Positions 15,701 to 30,700 of a DNA stretch of 64,000 nt are shown piece after piece (the first letter of the stretch is position 1; each line of letters opens with the position of its first letter). The DNA is taken from NCBI RefSeq assembly GCF_035582795.1, contig NC_134372.1:34962316-35026315 (forward strand). Direction: 5' to 3'. The notes under the pieces were generated by a model. That model made no database searches, was not told where the DNA came from, and saw only the letters and a program-made list of their open reading frames with translations. Made by a program: the position numbers and the translations under genes. The DNA is from Mycteria americana (Eukaryota > Chordata > Aves > Ciconiiformes > Ciconiidae).

Positions 15701-18700
15701 TCTTTTTGTGCTAGTACTAGCATCCATTCATTTGGCTTTCCAAACAACAGCGGTTTTTTCTTACTTACTCTTTACCTGCACTCTAATTATACATAGCTAT
15801 CATACAAATAACTCAGCTTTTGCTTTGCAAGGCTAAACAAAACATGTTTTTCTACTGTCCTCATGGAAAATAATCTCTCTGTTCTCTTAATCATTCTAGC
15901 AAGATATACTGAATAGTGCTGAGATAAGAAGGTACATAATCACATTTACTTTGATGATTTGTTACTCTCCTACTTTCTTCTTAATCCAGATTCTGGTTAT
16001 TCACAAATCTCTACATTCATCTACAAATGCTGAACACAATCTGTCTACACGTGTGAACATGCTGTTTCAAAATTTGTGCTTCAGTGAGGATTCTTTGGGG
16101 ATTCAAAAGCAGACTAATTTGCATTTCATAAAACCACAAGCATCTTGTTTTACAAATGAACTATCTTTACTTTTCTAAAGATTGTAAAGTTCTGTAGTAA
16201 GGACACCTTACAAAGGCTTGATTTTTTTTTTTTTTTAACATGTAATTTTTTCCACAAACTAATACAGGACATGTAGCTCATATACAAACAATTGATTATA
16301 CTATAACTAGGTCAAACTTGAAACAGCGGTTATCTTGTTGCTAGCAGTCCCATTTTAGTGCATACATGCATGCACCGTGCACTTAATTCATTAGTTCATT
16401 AACTCACATTGCCAGTAAATGCACATCCTCTTATGTAATTTTTTTGCTGATACATAATTTTTTCTAAAAGGTATTGTAGCTACAACGGAATTCTTACATT
16501 AATGATACAAATTCTAAGCTATTTATATGCTGTGATACTCTAAAACCAGAGGTTTGGGTTAACCATATCACGCCACAAAAAGATAAAATAAGTTACAGTA
16601 CTTTCAGTAGTGACAATTCTAAAGTGATTAAGTAAAAACATAAACTGAAAAGCAATCAGTTCACACTGCATCCTAAATGTACAAAAAAAAAAAAAAAAAA
16701 AAAGTCGGGCCCGGTTTTACAGTTCTTCCATACAAACTTCAGCAGAACTTAAGACAATACAATGATTTCAGGATCTCGCTACAAACAATGCACAGTTAAG
16801 GATTATAACAGAATTCTTATGTCATACATACTAACTACTTCATATAGATTTATAACTATTGTTTCAGAGATATACCACACATTGGGAATAAATTTAAGAA
16901 ATTTAGCATAGGATATAAAGGAAAATAATGAGAAACTAAATAGCTTATTTATCTGTTACATTAAAAATTATCTTCTCAATGTGTACATATATCTTTTACT
17001 AAGGGAATGTTAGGATTACAGCTTGACTGCATTTTTATGCTTATAACTCCCACTTTTTATGAAATACTTCTGGTATGATGGAGATGAAAATGAACAGCAT
17101 TTAAAAACCATTAATTAACTCCTTTTTACATTAAAGCATGTAAAATTCAGATTAAACAGAAAGCCAATCATTTTTCAATTCATAATTGTTCTTTATTGTA
17201 TCTGGCACCTCGAAAGTATAGCAAAGGAAGCATTAAAATTATTTGAGCATCAGTTAAGCAGTGCTTTGTTACAGAACAAAAAGTAGTACGATTTCCTACA
17301 GAAATACATTCTTTTTTAATGTTTTCTAGAATTTGGGGAGGGAGGGAATGAACAGTTTAATGTGAATATCAACAATAAGTTACATTTATTTTGTCTTCTT
17401 TGGGTGGATCCATGAATGCACAGGGAAACTGCCCTATCACGATATACTCAAAGATATATAACCCACATGCATGTGTGAGACCACAGCTACAATACTACGT
17501 ATTATTTATTAGTCTCTTCCAGCATCCACAGTGTGAGTAGAAAAATCTGCATGGCAAGGCTGAGCAGTGTGTTGTCCCCAGCAATGATTTATGCAGGTTG
17601 CACTAGTGTAGTTGCAGGTGCAAACAAGTTCCTCTTGAGGGGCTCAGCAGGATTTCCCAAAGCTATTGGAACACAGCTGGAGTTAAGCACAAAGGCAAAC
17701 TGCTGCAGACTGAAGGTCGAAATGGTTTCTGTTTATGCTAAGTATCTTGGAAATAAACTCTGAAAGCATTTAAACTGGTTTTGCTTCAGCAATTTATTCA
17801 TCCATTTCAGAATGCAGTAAAAAAACATTTGAAAAAAACTCAGCAGACGCATTTCCTGGTGCTCAAGACTTGGGAAGGTAAAGATTGTAGATAAATGTTT
17901 TTTCTGAAATACTGACAATGTGTGTATAATATCTGATCATTAATTAAGATCCTTACTAGCTCCTAGTTCTTAACGCATAACATCAGTTTCTAAAATGTAC
18001 GTAAAGTAAAGCAAAATGAGACCAAATGGCTAAGTCTTTTTGAAACAATGTATTTGTGTATGCATAGAGAGCACTTTCATACTTCACTCATCAGCAAACA
18101 GCCATCAATATTTCCTTAGGAGTGGATTTGAAACAGAACAAGTCTACTGTACTACAGTACTACTACAAATATATAGATACAAAAAAAAACCAAAAACCAC
18201 AAAAAAACCCCCACAAACAAAAGAACCCACCATGAATAGATATCTACAAAAAATGTAATGGATGCCTAAGTCTATAGAGTCAGAAATCCTTGCTTAGGAG
18301 GATCTCCTGTTTTATGCCATAAGACAAAGAAGGGTCTAATAATAGTAAGGTATAGCTTTTCATCAATAGATAAGATTGTTTAATAGATCGTACTTCTATG
18401 TCAGTTGCTCACTATTTAAAACAAATTATAACTTGTGTTTTTCATCTCAGGCATGTGAATAGCTCTAAGAAGTTTCAGTTTAACGGTTGTTTTTATGTGA
18501 ATAAACTGTAAGGAAGAACTTTTTGTCCAATAGTGCTAATAATTATCTTATGTGACTGTTCCAATCCATACCTTCCCTTTTATCAATACAAAAATGGAGA
18601 CACAAATAACTAAGAATGTTTCAATAAATCAAGCAGAACAGGAAGGAACCTGGAACGTAATTTGGACTGTCTCCCAGTCACACTTTTACAGTTGACCTAG

Positions 18701-21700
18701 CTTATACGCATTAGCTCACACAAAGAGCACCTGAAAACTCCCCTTATTCACCATTTACCATTTATATCTTCTCTCCTTTGTACTATTTTCTTTATGGCAA
18801 ACCAGTGCATTTATCCAAGTTTCTTAAAGATGAATATGTGGAACAGACAAATATCACAATCTGAAAGTCAGCTCTGTCTGACTTACAAGACAAAAAGAGA
18901 GCACAGGTATTACAGAAAGAGAAAAAAATCCTATCTTGAAGCCAGCAAGAATATACAGAAACTACTCAAAAACTATACAAATAGTACTTCAAGTCAAGGT
19001 CCCAATATAAAACTATTAAAACTCAAAAGGATCATATACTGCTTAGCTGCAGAAAAAAATATGTAAGTATAAAAATAAGCTACTCATGTAAACGCATGTG
19101 ATTTCTTTAAACCAAGGTTTGAATGTTACTCAACCCTAAGAAGAGATAAAGCATGTTTCATTGATTAATGTTTACTTCTCATGAAAGGCAGACATTTAGG
19201 CATGTGAGCAAGGTCCATCAGTTACAAGTCAAAAAGGAGGAAAGCTTCAAGAAAACAGTGCAATATGGAAAGCTTTACATAGTGTACTGAGCTCACCACT
19301 TTGTGGCTTGACCAACCTATCCTCCCTTCCACACAACTTACAGACAAAACTCACCAGCAAGTTTTATAAGTATTTCTACACACACTTGATGCTATCCCAA
19401 CTTTCTGTTTAGCTGCACTCCTACCCTTCATTTCCTTTCATTAATAACACCAATAGCTTGACAATGATGTATCTCTTCCATTTGTAAATTTTCTAGACCA
19501 TTAATTTGGAAGAGCATTCTTTTATTTTAGCTATAGACTACTGTAGGTATAACACCTAAAAAAAGATGCGCATAGAAGGGGAATGCAAGTCAGAGAGAAA
19601 AATCTAAGAAAAGGCTTGCTTTCTTAATTGATCCAAGCCATGTAAAAGGATGGGAAAAGAAAATGTTTTACCACTGTGCAACATATTGAAATGAAAAACC
19701 AATAAAACAGTGGGGTTATGTACAATTAGCTTGTTTAAAGTCTTGATCAAAAGTCACATGAAGGAAGAAGACAGAAGTAAGGTAATGCTTGTACGTAGAG
19801 GTATACTGTGTTATGATCAACAGATAAAATTCTGAAAGAAAAACCTTTTTGGCAACCAAGTCCTTTTTCAGAATAAGTTGCAATCATTTTAGGGTTTTTT
19901 TTAAGAAAAAAAGTAATTCTTGATAGTAAGGGCACTAATGATTTTATCAGACAAATTCTGTACCTGAAACAGGAGCAATCAGTTTACAAACTAACTTTTT
20001 TTAAAGCTGCAATCTAACAAACTGTGCTAGATATTTCTAAATATCCTCTGATCCACAGTGTAAATCATTACTGCTAAAAAAAAGGAGAGAAAACAAACAT
20101 TTTTATTACCTGATTTCCAAAGAGATTGAAGCCATTAATTGCTTCTAAAGCTGCTTTTGCCAGCCCCACGGAGCTGAGGAAAAAACAAAACAACAAAAAA
20201 ACAGGTATCATAATTCAAGCCCAGACTAAAACTTAACACGTTTGACAGCTTTCAGAGTTATGATCTCTTCTTGGTTTGAATTTTGTGGTTAACCTTTATG
20301 TTAATAAAATGACAATGCAGCAAATTTGGGGTTGTTTGGTGGCAGATTTTTGTTTGTTTGTTTTTTGTTTGTTTTTGGGTTTTGGTTTGGTTTTTTTTTT
20401 TTTAATACTTGTCAGCATTTTTATTTATCTTCAAATGTCAGAGACCATCTGGAAAAAGCACTACTGCTCTCACCTTGCTACTAGACATCTGGCATTATGT
20501 ATTTCAAGGTCTTGCTAATAGTGTATTAACAGAGGATTTATTTCAGCACCATTTTTCAACCCAGCTCTCAAGCATTAAACTATAAAAGATTGATTTCTGA
20601 CTAGCTTTTGATATAATAAAAGAACTCATCAATCTGGATTCAGAAAAGGAGGATTTTCTGATGTCAGCCATATAGTGAAAGGTCTTTTATCTCACTTACT
20701 TCATGACTAGTATACCTCACAAAGAAAACAAGACCCAGAAATACTACCAACAAGCTTTCAAGTTAGCAAGTTCATGTTTAAAGATATTAAGCACTAGTTG
20801 TATCTACTAAAATCACTAATCATTATATAATTTTTAAAGCAAATTATATACTAAAATATAATTTATTACTGATTATGAAAATTATACACTACATATAAAG
20901 ATATATACAAGAAAACTTTTACAAGGCTGTTTCATTTTAAAAAATGTAGTCTTACCCTTTCCTTGTGATTTAAAAAAAAAAAAAAAAAAAGAGAACAAGC
21001 ATTCCCTCTCAATGCACACACACTCTTGATGATTTTTTTTTAAAGAAAAGCTCAAGATAAGCTAATAGAACTCTACATGCATTTGACAGGTTTATATGAA
21101 ATTTGAAGTATGACAGAAGGCAGAATTATGAAATATTGTTTTAAAGAATACATAATTATAGATAGGCCAACTTCACATCTGTCCACTCAACTGCAATAGA
21201 GCTAAAGCATTAACATACACATAAAATGCTAAATTTTTGCACATTCATTCCAAAATTCTAGATGTTAAGGTCACAGGGCATCAAAAAGTAGAATATTAAA
21301 CAAGCTAGTTCCCAACAGCACTAGAGTTTAAAAACATAATATATAACGCTACCAGGTTTCTGACAGTTCTACTATTGAATACAAGCATTCAAAGTAGGGA
21401 AAGGACTTTGGACTGCTTACTAAGTGGTGACATAAAAGTATAGGAACTAGAAATACTACAGAAGTCTAGCTAATAAAGCAAACACCTTTTACATTCTCTT
21501 AGGCTATCTGGTAAAACAGATTCAGAGCATCCTGCAAAACAAAGCCTAGTGTAATTCTTCCAACTTTATTCATAAAACTAAAACTTTAAATTATGCCTTT
21601 GTCTCCACTTAACTACAGTGCCTCTGACCAATGCATCTTTATATGTCTCTGCTTCATTTCTATATAAACTACAACAGTGATTTATTGCCTTCATTGACAC

Positions 21701-24700
21701 ACTATGTGCTATCCCTAAATGAATGTCCTGGTTTTGAAGCTCCTCCTTCAGAATCAAGCTTCATCTTTCTCCCTAACCGTCCATTCCTTTAGATAGGAGC
21801 TCTGCTTTACAAGTATCTTACAATTAATTTGAAATATTTTTCGTCAAAAAACGACAATAAATGAGACAGTAGAAAAGGAAGACAGCAGAATAACAGGAAA
21901 GTATAGATGTCTACCTTGTTATCTTTAAAAGTTAACAAATCTGAAGACATATAGCAAAAGATTGAAAAAGGAAAGAGCAGAATGAATCAGGCTGACATGA
22001 CAAAAGATTCAGAGTTAAAAAAAGACCGTAAGGGTAAACAGAAGTGACAGAACATAGTACGAGGACATAGATCAACACTGCAGGAAGAAAGCCTCCAATC
22101 TTAGCAAGACAAAAATCAGTGGAAAGAAGAACTGAAAGGTTCATCTTTCCATAAAGCCTTTCTCTATAAGGGGGAGGAAGTTGTTGACACTGTCCTCAGC
22201 TAACAACCATTTAGATACAGCTATCGCGTTTCTTCCACTGGGCACAATACACAAATTTGGAGAAAAACAAAACCAAACTAAACACACACAAAAAAAACCC
22301 CAAGAAAAAAAACCCCAAAACAAAAAAAGAACTCGATTAAACGTCTACAGTGCTATATATCAATGCTTGAAAGGTCTGAAGTTTTAAGAACTGGGAAAAG
22401 TCTGGGGAAAACAGAATATACCAATTAACAGTTTATTTATTAGCACAGTAATTCCTTGAAATAGTTTCTTTTAAAAAAAGGACAAACAAGGAGTTAAAAG
22501 TTTATATCCTTTTTTCTCTAAAACTGATTATCCACTCAGCCAACCACACTTTCCTTTTTCTTGCCATCTTTCATTTCAGATAAAAATTATGCAGTACTGC
22601 CAAACAAGGAATGAAAAAAAAATAGTTTATCAGAGGATCCATGTGCCCAGACAACATGAGAACAACACTGACAGAGAGATAGTCATGATTATGAAAAATT
22701 AAAGCATCCTTAAGAGTCCAAGGGTTGCACTCCACGTGCAGTAAACAGTACAATCAACGACAGTAAGGAATATGTACTTTCTGAACAGGACAGCCCTAGA
22801 TATTTTGTTTATAAAAATAATTAATGAATAAACACCAAGTTAGAAAAAATATTCAGAAAATAATTGCTGTGGTTTAACCCCAGCCAGCAACTGAGCCCCA
22901 CACAGCCGCTCACTCACTCCCCCCCTCACTGGGATGGGGGAGAGAATCGGAAGAGTAAAAGTGAGAAAACTCGTGGGTTGAGATAAAGACAGTTTAATAG
23001 GGAAAGCAAAAGCCTCTCACACAAGCAAAGCAAAACAAGGAATTCATTCATTCCTTCCCATGGGCAGGCAGGAGTTCAGCCATCTCCAGGAAAGCAGGGC
23101 TCCAGCACGCGGAATGGTTACTTGGGAAGATAAACACCAGCACTCTGAATGTCCCCCCCTTCCTTCTTCTTCCCCAGCTTTCTATGCTGAGCATGACGCC
23201 ATATGGTCTGGAATATCCCTTTGGTCAGCTGGGGTCAGCTGTCCTGGCCATGTTCCCTCCCAGCTTCTTATGCACCCCCAGCCCACTCGCTGGTGGGGTG
23301 GGGTGAGGAGCAGAAGAGGCCTTGACTGTGTGCAAGCACTGCCCAGGAATAACTAAAACATCCCTGTGTTATCAACACTGTTTTCAGCACAACTCCAAAA
23401 CATAGCCCCATACTAGCTACTATGAAGAAAATTACCTCTACCCCAGCCAAAACCAGCACAATAGTCACTAGTAATCCCCAACTTCTGCGTAAGAGGAGCT
23501 GTGATAGTACTGACAAACAACTGCGCTATCCGGCCCAAACTACTTACAGCAACCCAATTGTCAGAGAACTGCAAACAGGGACTGTGCTTTAATGTTAATT
23601 CTTCTATACTCCATGCAGCATTTTAGGATAAGAGCAAACTTTTTACCTTACTGTAAATAAACTGATTTATTAATGTAAAATATCAAATTTCAAATGTTTA
23701 CTAACTAATCCATATTTTAAAGATGGGAGCCGATTATGATTACACAGAAAATATTGAAAAAAATTTTAAAAATTCAGTGCAGAATGTGTTTACTTTAAGT
23801 ACTGTTTTATCTGTGTTGGCTCTAATATTAGAAGTACTTTAGACACTGATTTCAGACTCTATCATTCTTTTTAACTTTTACCAACAGGTTTATAAACCTC
23901 CACCTTTCTTTCTGAAACATTGCAAGAAATAGTACTCATGGGATTTAATTCTAATTGGTTCAACAAGAGAAAGCTGATTAGGTTAACTAAGTTCTGCTCT
24001 GTCAAGTGCAAGTACACACAAGTACTACTTAGATTACTAGAAGTTTCACGGGTAACTGACAGGAGGAAGTTCCTTAAAAAAAAAAAAGGTCTGAGAAAAG
24101 CTGTAGTATCAAGGATGCCTTCAAAGACTGAACAATCACACAACATAACCCACTTCAGAACTATGATCACACCTCAGACACTTGTTTCATTCCTTCCTGT
24201 TCTTAATGCCTAATTTGCCTGTTGGACAAATTAGAAAAGAGGTTTTATAATAAACATTATGCTCATATCTTTCTACAGAAAATACATTCTTCATACTCTA
24301 CAATTTGATAATGGAAAAAAATGGACTGTTTTAACAGTATGAATTAAAGGCAAAACATATTTTAATAAATTGTCTACTGGCTTCCTACAGTGAAGCAGAG
24401 TATCAACATGCACACAAGGAAAGATAAATAGGGGCAATATCTGTTTCTGATGACCAAAGCCTACTTCTTAAATTAGGACCAATATAAAAAACATATTATA
24501 ATAAATATGTTCCTTCCTCCACTCAGCAACCCACTATGAACATGCTGTGTTAACCTGATGGACTCTATTCCCAGAGAAAAAGACACTTACTTGGAGATGG
24601 CTCCAAAACAAAGCCTAACCCAAACCCTCTTCAAATATTCCTCTGAAAATTATACAGGATCATGAAGTCATTGGTTGGGAGGGACACATAGAACTCAACT

Positions 24701-27700
24701 AGTCCAATGTGAAATCTCACTTGGAGCCAGATATAATAACCAAGACCAATTCAAGTAAACCACAACCTCACCTAGACAAGTCTCAAAAACCTCCAACGAT
24801 GGAGATTCCATAACTTCTTTTCAGTATCCTGCTCTGGTGTTTCACTGCACTTCAAGTGAAAAGATCTCTTCTTAATGTCTATACTGAACCTCCCCAGGTG
24901 CAATTTGTAGACCTTACTGCAGCCACTGATTATTGTGATTTGCCACGGATTATCAAGAACAGTCTTGCAAACACTACGGGCAACATTTGACCTCAATTCA
25001 CATTTGGGGCAAGGGAAGCTGAGACTAACCTAGAGAAACTATACTTCCAGGTTGCTAAAAAAGCATTAGTAAATTCACTTAAACATTATTCCTAATTCCC
25101 AGTAACTTTGAATTGTTAGATTTACCCTCTCAGTAAAATACCTGAGGGCAAACACTAAAATTTGCATATTCTTAGCAACTGCTGATCAAAACACACCTTA
25201 AAGCGTATATATCCTTAATCCTCCTGCATTCACAGTTTCTTGCCTCCATCCAAGAACTGTGCAGTTCAACTGGAACATCAAACACCACAAGGGATGTTAA
25301 AAAAATCCCACACAACAGAACAAAAAACAATCCCACAACAATAACGGTAATTTTGTAACGAGACAAAACAAAATAGAACAAGGAAGGAAAGCACTATAGC
25401 AATATAATACCTACGCTACAGAGAAAAGCAAGATCGAGGCTCTACAGTCTTAGATTTGGAATACGAAGACACTGCACTTTGGCAACTTCATTATTCTCAC
25501 AGTACATATGGGAAATGTCAAAGACATTTTGCAGAGGTACTCAGCAGATGCCTGGAGAACAGCTTGATCTAATGGTTACAGGACAAATTAATTTTTCAGA
25601 AGTTCAGCCGTATGGGAAGGGGTTCACGCTATAACAAAAGCTGTTACAAATCTTGCCTTTGAACCAGTAAAAGACATCAATTTGCATACATCAATGAAGA
25701 CCTGGTCCACAGAGTGTTTCATGATTTATCATTTATTAGAAGTGTTTTGAACTGTACTAAGATAGAATACGACGACTGTGTAAAGACTTAAAATATCTGC
25801 ATCTTGTAACACAGGCCATAATTTGCAGTTATTATTCATGGACTTCATAGTATATATCTTCTTTAAAAAGAAAGCCTCTTTCAATAAAATACAAGAATTA
25901 ATTTCTAATTCTGAAAGCAAACACACACTGTATGTGGACTTACAGTGTGAGTTTTAAGTGCCAGGAGTACAGCATACTTAATACTGAAACTTAAGTGACT
26001 GGTTTGGAGTCCGTAATCACTAAAGAAAGACATACATCATTTGTGACTAGCCCTGATTATTTATAATCACTTCTTGAATTTTTTTTTCTTTTTTTTTTTT
26101 AGAGCTCTCTTAGGTAGATACAGTACAATAGAGCATAACAAAGTCTAGAGAATCTTTTAGTGTACCCAGGGCTTTCCTCAATAATATCTAAATACGTGTT
26201 TTGATGCATGCTCCTCTTCCATTATTTCTGATTTATGAGAACAAGGGAAATTGTCTACTGGCTTCCTACAGTGAAGCAGAGTATCAACATGCACACAAGG
26301 AAAGATAAATAGGGGCAATATCTGTTTCTGATGACCAAAGCCTACTTCTTAAATTAGGACCAAGCTCTGTACTTCCTTTTGTGCCAGCTCAATGATCTGT
26401 TAGATTGGCTCAGTCCATCTCATAAAACTTCACCCTTAGAAAAACCAACCTGTAAATGTCAGTCTAGATTAAGATGAGACAACATGCCCATTTCCATCTG
26501 GTTAAAAGATGTTCAGTTTTCCCTGGAGGAAGTTCACATACTGAATAACCAGAATGCTGCAAACAGGAGACACACAAGTTTCAGTGTTCCTTTTGCAAAT
26601 TTGCACAAGGTGAGATGCAGAAGGAAGTATATGATTCTCTAAGTGAACACTCATGTAATCTGGCACTGGACAATTTTACAGACATAGGAGGAAAAAATAA
26701 ACCCAAACTAATAAAGCAGATTATATAATAACAACTTGGAGTTTTCAGTTCTCATACTGGTACTAAAGCTCTACAAAAGCCCTGAAAAAAACATACCTAA
26801 ATTAATTGTTTTGCTGCAATGACATGTAGTTATATCTATAGCTTAAAATACATGCCTGTATGTGAACTAAGAAAAATTATTTCATTCTGAAATGTGAACA
26901 CAGATTCATTTGGCAACATCGAAGACTGGAAGAAACACGTGTATTATTTGCAAGCCCATGATAATTATGATGATCAATGATATTTTAAAAATACTAATAT
27001 ATCCAAGCTATAGCCAATCTTATTATTAATAAAAGACCTCGGAAGTCAAAAAGGGAATAAAACAATAGTAACGCTAGAAAAAGCAAGTTGTCAGATTACA
27101 TATTTGATCCTTTGAGATAGACAGCATGTTAGCAATTCCACTGAAGTGAACTGAACCACTCTAATACTAAAATGTTAAGAACGTTCCTAACTGTCTCACA
27201 GGACAGGGGTCAGAACGCCCAGTTACTTGTAGCATCTGAAGAACCTGGAAAAGAACTTGTGCACTAGGCTATCCTCCACAGTGCCCAGCATCTTCCTCCC
27301 AGCATGGTGAAGATGAGAAAATCTAGACTCATGATTCAACACCTTCTTAAATCAGGATGCTCCTAAACATTTTGTGAATCCAATCTAATGCATGTGCCTC
27401 AAGAGTCTGAACCGTTCTGAACACAATTTTCAGAATTATATGCATGCAGCTGCACATAATTATTAGAATTTGAATACTCAAATAGCTAAGCATCTATGTG
27501 GTTATTTCAGCATGCATATGATGACAAAATTATGCTTCACACTTTCCCAAAATACATCTCTTAGTCTTTAGAGAACCTTAATTTAGCTCAACCAGTATTT
27601 TAATGCATTATTATTTTTAACTCACCCCATGAATTCTTTTTATTCATATCACATTTACTTGCTTTGACTGGAAGAGCCTACATTTGCTCACCTACCTTGA

Positions 27701-30700
27701 ATGCAGCTCTGTACTGCCATTGTTGTATTTACTTCCTCTTTCCCAGACACCAAAATCTGGTACACGATAGGCTCTCTCCACGCAAAACACAAGATTTTGA
27801 ATGAAGGACACCTACAGGAAAGAAAGAAAGAAAGAAAGAAAAGTGACTGAGGAAAATGAAAGCATATTTTCTTTTGTTCATTTTTTCAAAAAGACAAAGT
27901 TGGTTTTCCTCAGCCATCATAATTGTGCCTTCCACTTTTTTTTTTTTACCAGAGAATGATGTTCCCAAATTCAGATATTCTCTTTAAAACGAGATTTTAA
28001 TCTGTCCCAAATTAGGTGATGATGCGATTTATGCAAAAGTTCCTACAAAGCCAGGGATAAAAATGATTTCATATTCAAGACACATATTTGAAGAGCTCCA
28101 AAAAGGTGGTATTTGTATCTTTTAAAAAAGATTTATCCTAAAAACAAAATCAGAGAGCAAAAGAAATTAAATCCAACAAGATTAGGACACAGAAATCTGG
28201 GTGCTGTTTCTTAATTCATTTTAAGAGAATTGACATGCCAAAGTTTTATTATATTAGCTCCAAATAATACATACTTAAGCAGATTCAAACACACTCCTTT
28301 ATAAACACAAATAAAACTCTGAACCAATTTATTATAAGTAAAATCTCCTCTTGGATCAACATGTTTCAACTGGATACTAAGGTATTTAAAGGTATTTTAA
28401 GGGTATTTAACTATAGCTGGGGACTTACTTTTTCCTCATTTACACTGTTGAAAGAGACATTTGGAGTTGCTTGATTGTAGAAAAGTTAAACTGATAATAA
28501 ATTTTACAGTTCACCTCAAAGAGTCCACAGATTAGAACTTACAGGAAATTTAACCACAAACACAAGTTTTACACTGGTTCATTCACCAAAGCAAGGATTT
28601 CATCCCCTCCCATCCAAATTATTCTAGGGGATTCTGTGGGAAAAGAGAATATTGCAATGGCTATAAACGCAACCATATTGGGGAACTACAGAGGGGGATC
28701 CACTTTACTACAGTCGAGTGATTTTTTTTTTTTAATAAGCTATGAGATAAAAACCAAACCTCTTACTGAAAGGTATTTGCTTCCATTTTAATTTACCTGC
28801 ATATCTCTGTTTTGTCTTTTTCTGTTCATTTTTCTTTCAATCTTAAAAAAAAGTTACTGTCAGATACAGCCTTTATGCTAATACCAGTCCACCAGGGATA
28901 TATATAATTCTATACTTACTTGTCTCTCTAGCTATGTCTCTGCTAAAATTTTGCTATGGGGTGCTCATGTAGAACGATCTGTACGCTAAATCTTTTCATA
29001 GCTAGTACTTCCAAGGAAACAGACTGTCCCATTCTTTAGATATGCCCGGTGTTATTCATCCCTGTAATTTAGCATTTGGTTGTATTAAAATGAACTTTCT
29101 CTGAACGAAGCTAGAACACCCAGTGATTAAGAGTGTGGCTTCTCCTATTTCAATTGTTAACTGAAATTTAGATGCATTAGCTAAATGAAGGAGCAAAGAG
29201 CACCACATAGAAACATATAACCTTACCGATGACTTTCTACCCGTGATGATGTTCAGAACATGAGAAAAAAGGTCAATTACAGATATTCTATGAAACTAAG
29301 GGTTTCCAAATAGCAGATTTACAGAAAAAAGGCAGTAGATAACTGGTTGCAAACCAAAATCTTCAGAGAACAATCATTCATATCATGGGCATGTAAATGT
29401 TCTAACCAAGTCAATGCTAAAGCACTTATAGTGTGTTATAGTATAATACTATAGTGTTATACTATACACACTATAGTGTGTGGTATAGTGTGTTAAGCTT
29501 ATTTATCCAGAAGTCAAGCATGTGGAGAGCAAGGTGTAGTAAAGAATACACATACAGCATGGATGACTGCAAATACTTGTGTTACTCTGTTTTATGTGTA
29601 GATAACTGCTGTCAAATTCATTCACTTGCACAATCGTATACTGTTCTCTTTGTTAGGGATGCAAAGATGCGATTAAATTAATTTTTCAACTGCAAACAGA
29701 TGCAACTAGAGGGTAACTCATTGACAGCTGCCATGCCTGACATCAAGCAGCCTAGTATACAATGACTGCCTCCTAAGCCAAGAGTTCTGTGTACAAACAT
29801 ATTCATGCAGACAGCTTGCCAAATATCAACCATCTGCCAGCACCTTCCACTGTGCTAGCACTGGTTTAAAACCCTCTGTCTATGAAAGGAAAGAGACTAA
29901 ATACATTGTGCAATGATATCATTGGAAAGAAATACCCAGCTTGATGTTTGGGTAGCAAATTGCCACAACCACAGTGCTGCCAATGCCACTATGCTGAATA
30001 TTATCTAGACACACAGTAAAACTTGGAAATAACATAATTATGTGGCATTAATAAGACCTGAGAATATATTCAATTGTTGAAGCTATACAGAGACTAACAG
30101 AATGTACAGGTCTGCGGTAAGATAATCTTAGTATAAGTCTCCATTGTCCACAGATTTCTAGGGTACAGTTGCAGTGAAAACTACATCCTGACATTGAAGT
30201 GGAGAATATCCACTGACTGGAGAGTCTATACACATGCACTTTTTCTGCAGATTCTGTAATTAAATGCAAACATCTGGAGTATAATATAAATTGTAAGTCA
30301 AGCTAAGTAAATACATAATTATATACATTTGCCTCCTCACAGATATAAAGGCAATTCAGAGAAAATAATATAGACCTATCATATGATCTAACTAAGCGAG
30401 AAAGGAAACAAGTTGCATCACTTAGTTTTCTCATTATCTAAAGAAAAAGCATTAATGAAGATGTACATTTTAGAAATACAATGCAAATACACTATTACTG
30501 GAAAAATGTCCCTTTTTAAAAATGGTAGTACTATAAATGCATTTAAGCTTTTTAAGGCAATACAGCAGTGACTATTAAACAGACCAGAGTAAATTTAAAC
30601 AAATCCAGATTAAGAAAATTGGAAAAAAAAAAAAAAAATCTGTGCTTTCCATTCCTGTCTCAAAACATAACCTCATTTCAGAGCAGGACAGCAGGTTGTC

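Larger units (their letters stand above)
14758..20109 (-). other. PHKB: PHKB intron E8-E9
   Basis: Holds the ancient CR1-like fragment at 15590-15910, the A21 tract at 16683-16703 and an A/C-rich stretch near 18180-18228. No gene seen. Confidence 0.85.
20174..27695 (-). other. PHKB: PHKB intron E7-E8
   Basis: The largest intron (7.5 kb) and the richest in mobile DNA: the solo LTR at 22865-23460, the CR1 fragment at 24657-24925 and the paired 116-bp repeats. T/G- and A/C-rich simple stretches lie near 20350-20403 and 22260-22328. Confidence 0.85.

Noticed and set aside
23060..23516. 98- and 82-codon frames near 23.1-23.5 kb
   Set aside because: They lie wholly inside the solo LTR and resemble no retroviral protein.
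24371..26362. Miniature LTR-type element bounded by the 116-bp repeats
   Set aside because: There is no target duplication at the outer flanks, no primer-binding or polypurine site, and an old CR1 lies inside. The TG...CA ends are probably chance.
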